Assembly (NCBI RefSeq): GCF_001519065.1
Contig: NZ_KQ954252.1
Span: 393,560 to 457,559 of the forward strand
Length of the DNA stretch: 64,000 nucleotides
Direction: 5' to 3'
DNA from: Novosphingobium sp. FSW06-99
Lineage (GTDB): Bacteria > Pseudomonadota > Alphaproteobacteria > Sphingomonadales > Sphingomonadaceae
The position numbers and the translations under genes are program-made. Shown here piece by piece: positions 62,662 to 64,000 of the stretch (position 1 is its first letter; each line of letters opens with the position of its first letter). The notes under the pieces were generated by a model. The model made no database searches. It saw only the letters and a list, made by a program, of their open reading frames with translations, and had not been told where the DNA came from.

Positions 62662-63663
62662 CTAGGCGGCGCCATGGCGACCAAGCCAGGCGTCGAACAG
62701 GGCGGGCCATAGGGCATTGGATGTGCCGGGGGTTCCCAGCCCAAAGCCATGGCCGCCGTGTTCAAAGAAGTGCGCTTCGGCGGGCACTTTGGCCTTGCGC
62801 AGCGCCGCCAGCATCTGAAGGCTGTTTTCGGGTGGCACGGCGGTATCATCCAGCGCATGGGCAAGAAATGTCGGCGGTGTGGCCGCATCGACGTGCCGGT
62901 CGGGCGAACGCCGGTCGATCAGCGCCGCATCGGGCGCATCGCCCAGCAGCGATCGTGCTGTCTGGGCGTTGGTCAGCGGCGGCATCAGGGTGATGACCGG
63001 ATAGATCAGACCGGCGGCGCACGGCCGCGCATCCAGACTGTCTGCGCTGTCGCGCGGCGCATACGTCGGTTCGGCATAGGCCGTCGCCAGCGATGCCGCC
63101 AGATGGCCACCCGCCGAATAGCCCAGCACCGCGACATGTGCGGGCTCGATCGCATAGCGGCTGGCCCTGGCGCGGATGATGCGCATCGCGCGTTGCGCAT
63201 CCTGCAAGGGAACGATCGAGCGATGGTGCCATCCTTCGCCTGGCAGGCGGTGGATCAGCACGAACACAGTATAACCGCGCAGCGCCAGCGCCTCGGCAGT
63301 GTCGCCGCCTTCATGCGTGCCGACGATGAACGTATAGGCGCCGCCGGGGATCAGCAGCACGGCGCAGCCATTGCCACGGCGCGGCCGGAACACATGCAGC
63401 AGCGGGGTCGCCACGTTGCGAAAGAACCCCGGTGGTGCATCGGCCGGCACCGGCGTTGGCGCAAACCCGCCCTCTGGCGGTGCCTCGTCCCACAGCGGGA
63501 TGGTTTCCGCCGCGCGCCATGCGGGCGACAGCGGCCCGAGCGGATTTGGCGCCGCTGTTGCGGATTGCGCCGCCGCATCGCCGGCCGCCGATGCCAGGAT
63601 CAGGCCCGCACCGGCCGCCGTCAGCAGGGTCCGTCGATCCACTGCCGGTTCAACTTTGCGCAT
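62662..63663 (-). CDS. Exported alpha/beta hydrolase (BD-FAE/xylan-esterase-like)
   Basis: A 333-residue exported esterase. The N-terminus KVEPAVDRRTLLTAAGAGLILASAAGDAAA is a Tat-type signal. The oxyanion region is LLIPGGAYTFIVGTHEG, the nucleophile elbow is LGYSAGGHLA, and the acid and His are in HALDDTAVPPE and FEHGGHGFGLG. Members remove acetyl or feruloyl groups from plant sugars. The ATG at 63663 overlaps the stop of the next esterase gene as TGATG. Confidence 0.87.
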   Translation of the reverse strand: MRKVEPAVDRRTLLTAAGAGLILASAAGDAAAQSATAAPNPLGPLSPAWRAAETIPLWDEAPPEGGFAPTPVPADAPPGFFRNVATPLLHVFRPRRGNGCAVLLIPGGAYTFIVGTHEGGDTAEALALRGYTVFVLIHRLPGEGWHHRSIVPLQDAQRAMRIIRARASRYAIEPAHVAVLGYSAGGHLAASLATAYAEPTYAPRDSADSLDARPCAAGLIYPVITLMPPLTNAQTARSLLGDAPDAALIDRRSPDRHVDAATPPTFLAHALDDTAVPPENSLQMLAALRKAKVPAEAHFFEHGGHGFGLGTPGTSNALWPALFDAWLGRHGAA

Positions 63664-64000
63664 CAGCCGTGCACCGCGAACGCGGCCCGCAGCGCACTTT
63701 GCCACGCCGCCGTGAATTCGCGCGAAACGCGCGCCTGGGGCACGACAAAATCAAAGGCGTGATAGGCGCCCGGCGTCACGTGCAACTGCACCGGCACATC
63801 GGCGACGATCAGGCGCCGCGCATAGTCGATGTCTTCCTGCGCAAAGAGATCGATTGCACCGACGCCGATGAAGCACGGCGCCAGACCGGCCAGATCGGCC
63901 ACACGCGCCGGAACCGCCTGTCGCGGCACACGGTCAGACCCCGCCGGAACCCCCAGAAAGCATGACCAGCCAAACACGTTGGCCTCTGCCGACCAGCCGA
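63663..64000 (-). CDS. Alpha/beta hydrolase, N-terminus outside window
   Basis: The C-terminal 111 residues of an esterase like the one encoded at 57622. WSAEANVFGWSCFLGVPAGSDRVPRQAVPARVADLAGLAPCFIGVGAIDLFAQEDIDYARRL carries the acid residue, and TPGAYHAFDF the catalytic His. The gene enters from the right edge and is coupled to the downstream esterase gene by TGATG. Confidence 0.82.
   Translation of the reverse strand, partial: GWSAEANVFGWSCFLGVPAGSDRVPRQAVPARVADLAGLAPCFIGVGAIDLFAQEDIDYARRLIVADVPVQLHVTPGAYHAFDFVVPQARVSREFTAAWQSALRAAFAVHG

Overview
The window is a GC-rich bacterial chromosome segment, very probably from a sphingomonad-type alphaproteobacterium (Novosphingobium, Sphingomonas or Sphingobium). 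The signs are four TonB-dependent receptors each next to a catabolic locus, an ECF sigma factor paired with NrsF, many secreted esterases and glycosidases, a GH68 sucrase, and dense head-to-tail packing with ATGA, TGATG and TAATG gene overlaps. I see no tRNA, rRNA, CRISPR array, prophage or transposase gene. Gene identities come from recognising protein families by eye; no database search was possible.

Layout. (1) 1-11707: a minus-strand catabolic operon encodes a GntR/FCD regulator, an HMG-CoA-lyase-type enzyme, hydantoinase A and B, a class III CoA-transferase, an isochorismatase-fold amidase and a choline-sulfatase cut by the window edge. It diverges from a TonB receptor over a perfect TTGTATACAA palindrome. 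(2) 11714-18043: a second minus-strand operon encodes a TonB receptor, a Tat-type GH1 beta-glycosidase, an SGNH esterase and an alpha/beta hydrolase. It diverges from a TetR gene over a perfect 16-bp palindrome. (3) 18168-37006: a large island for PQQ-dependent alcohol oxidation. It holds cytochromes c, a TonB receptor, a porin, a beta-propeller protein, an XoxJ-like binding protein and a quinoprotein dehydrogenase with the lanthanide-type D-x-D pair. It also holds a LuxR-type response regulator, a NahK-like hybrid kinase with a NosP-like FIST protein, DUF779 and EthD proteins, an aldehyde dehydrogenase, a CxxxCW protein, a SoxYZ-like carrier and a relay metallohydrolase. Several of its transcription units share an upstream CCAARGTMCAAT motif.

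(4) 36996-42564: a metal-stress-type regulon. A thioredoxin/CcdA/metallopeptidase operon runs leftward; an ECF sigma factor/NrsF pair and a bufferin operon (bufA, bufB, bufC) run rightward. All three units start with the same promoter, TGTAAC-N17-CGAA. (5) 42661-44834: a LysR regulator and an Old Yellow Enzyme with a repeated palindromic box. (6) About 44855-46557: a cobalamin riboswitch, BtuM-like transporter and CobO adenosyltransferase. (7) 46619-54826: two AraC regulators, a 935-residue winged-helix/ATPase regulator, and a dehydrogenase/YWTD-propeller/OmpW operon. (8) 55445-64000: a TonB receptor, LacI regulator, GH68 sucrase and four alpha/beta hydrolases. Three similar LacI-like boxes lie in front of the receptor and the sucrase/esterase pair, suggesting one regulon that de-esterifies and splits an acylated sucrose-type sugar.

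The strongest regulatory observations are the three equal-spaced ECF promoters around the bufferin locus, the shared motif of the alcohol-oxidation island, and the LacI boxes of the sucrase locus. A 147-bp element with perfect 28-bp inverted ends sits at 34461-34607 and supplies a neighbour's stop codon.
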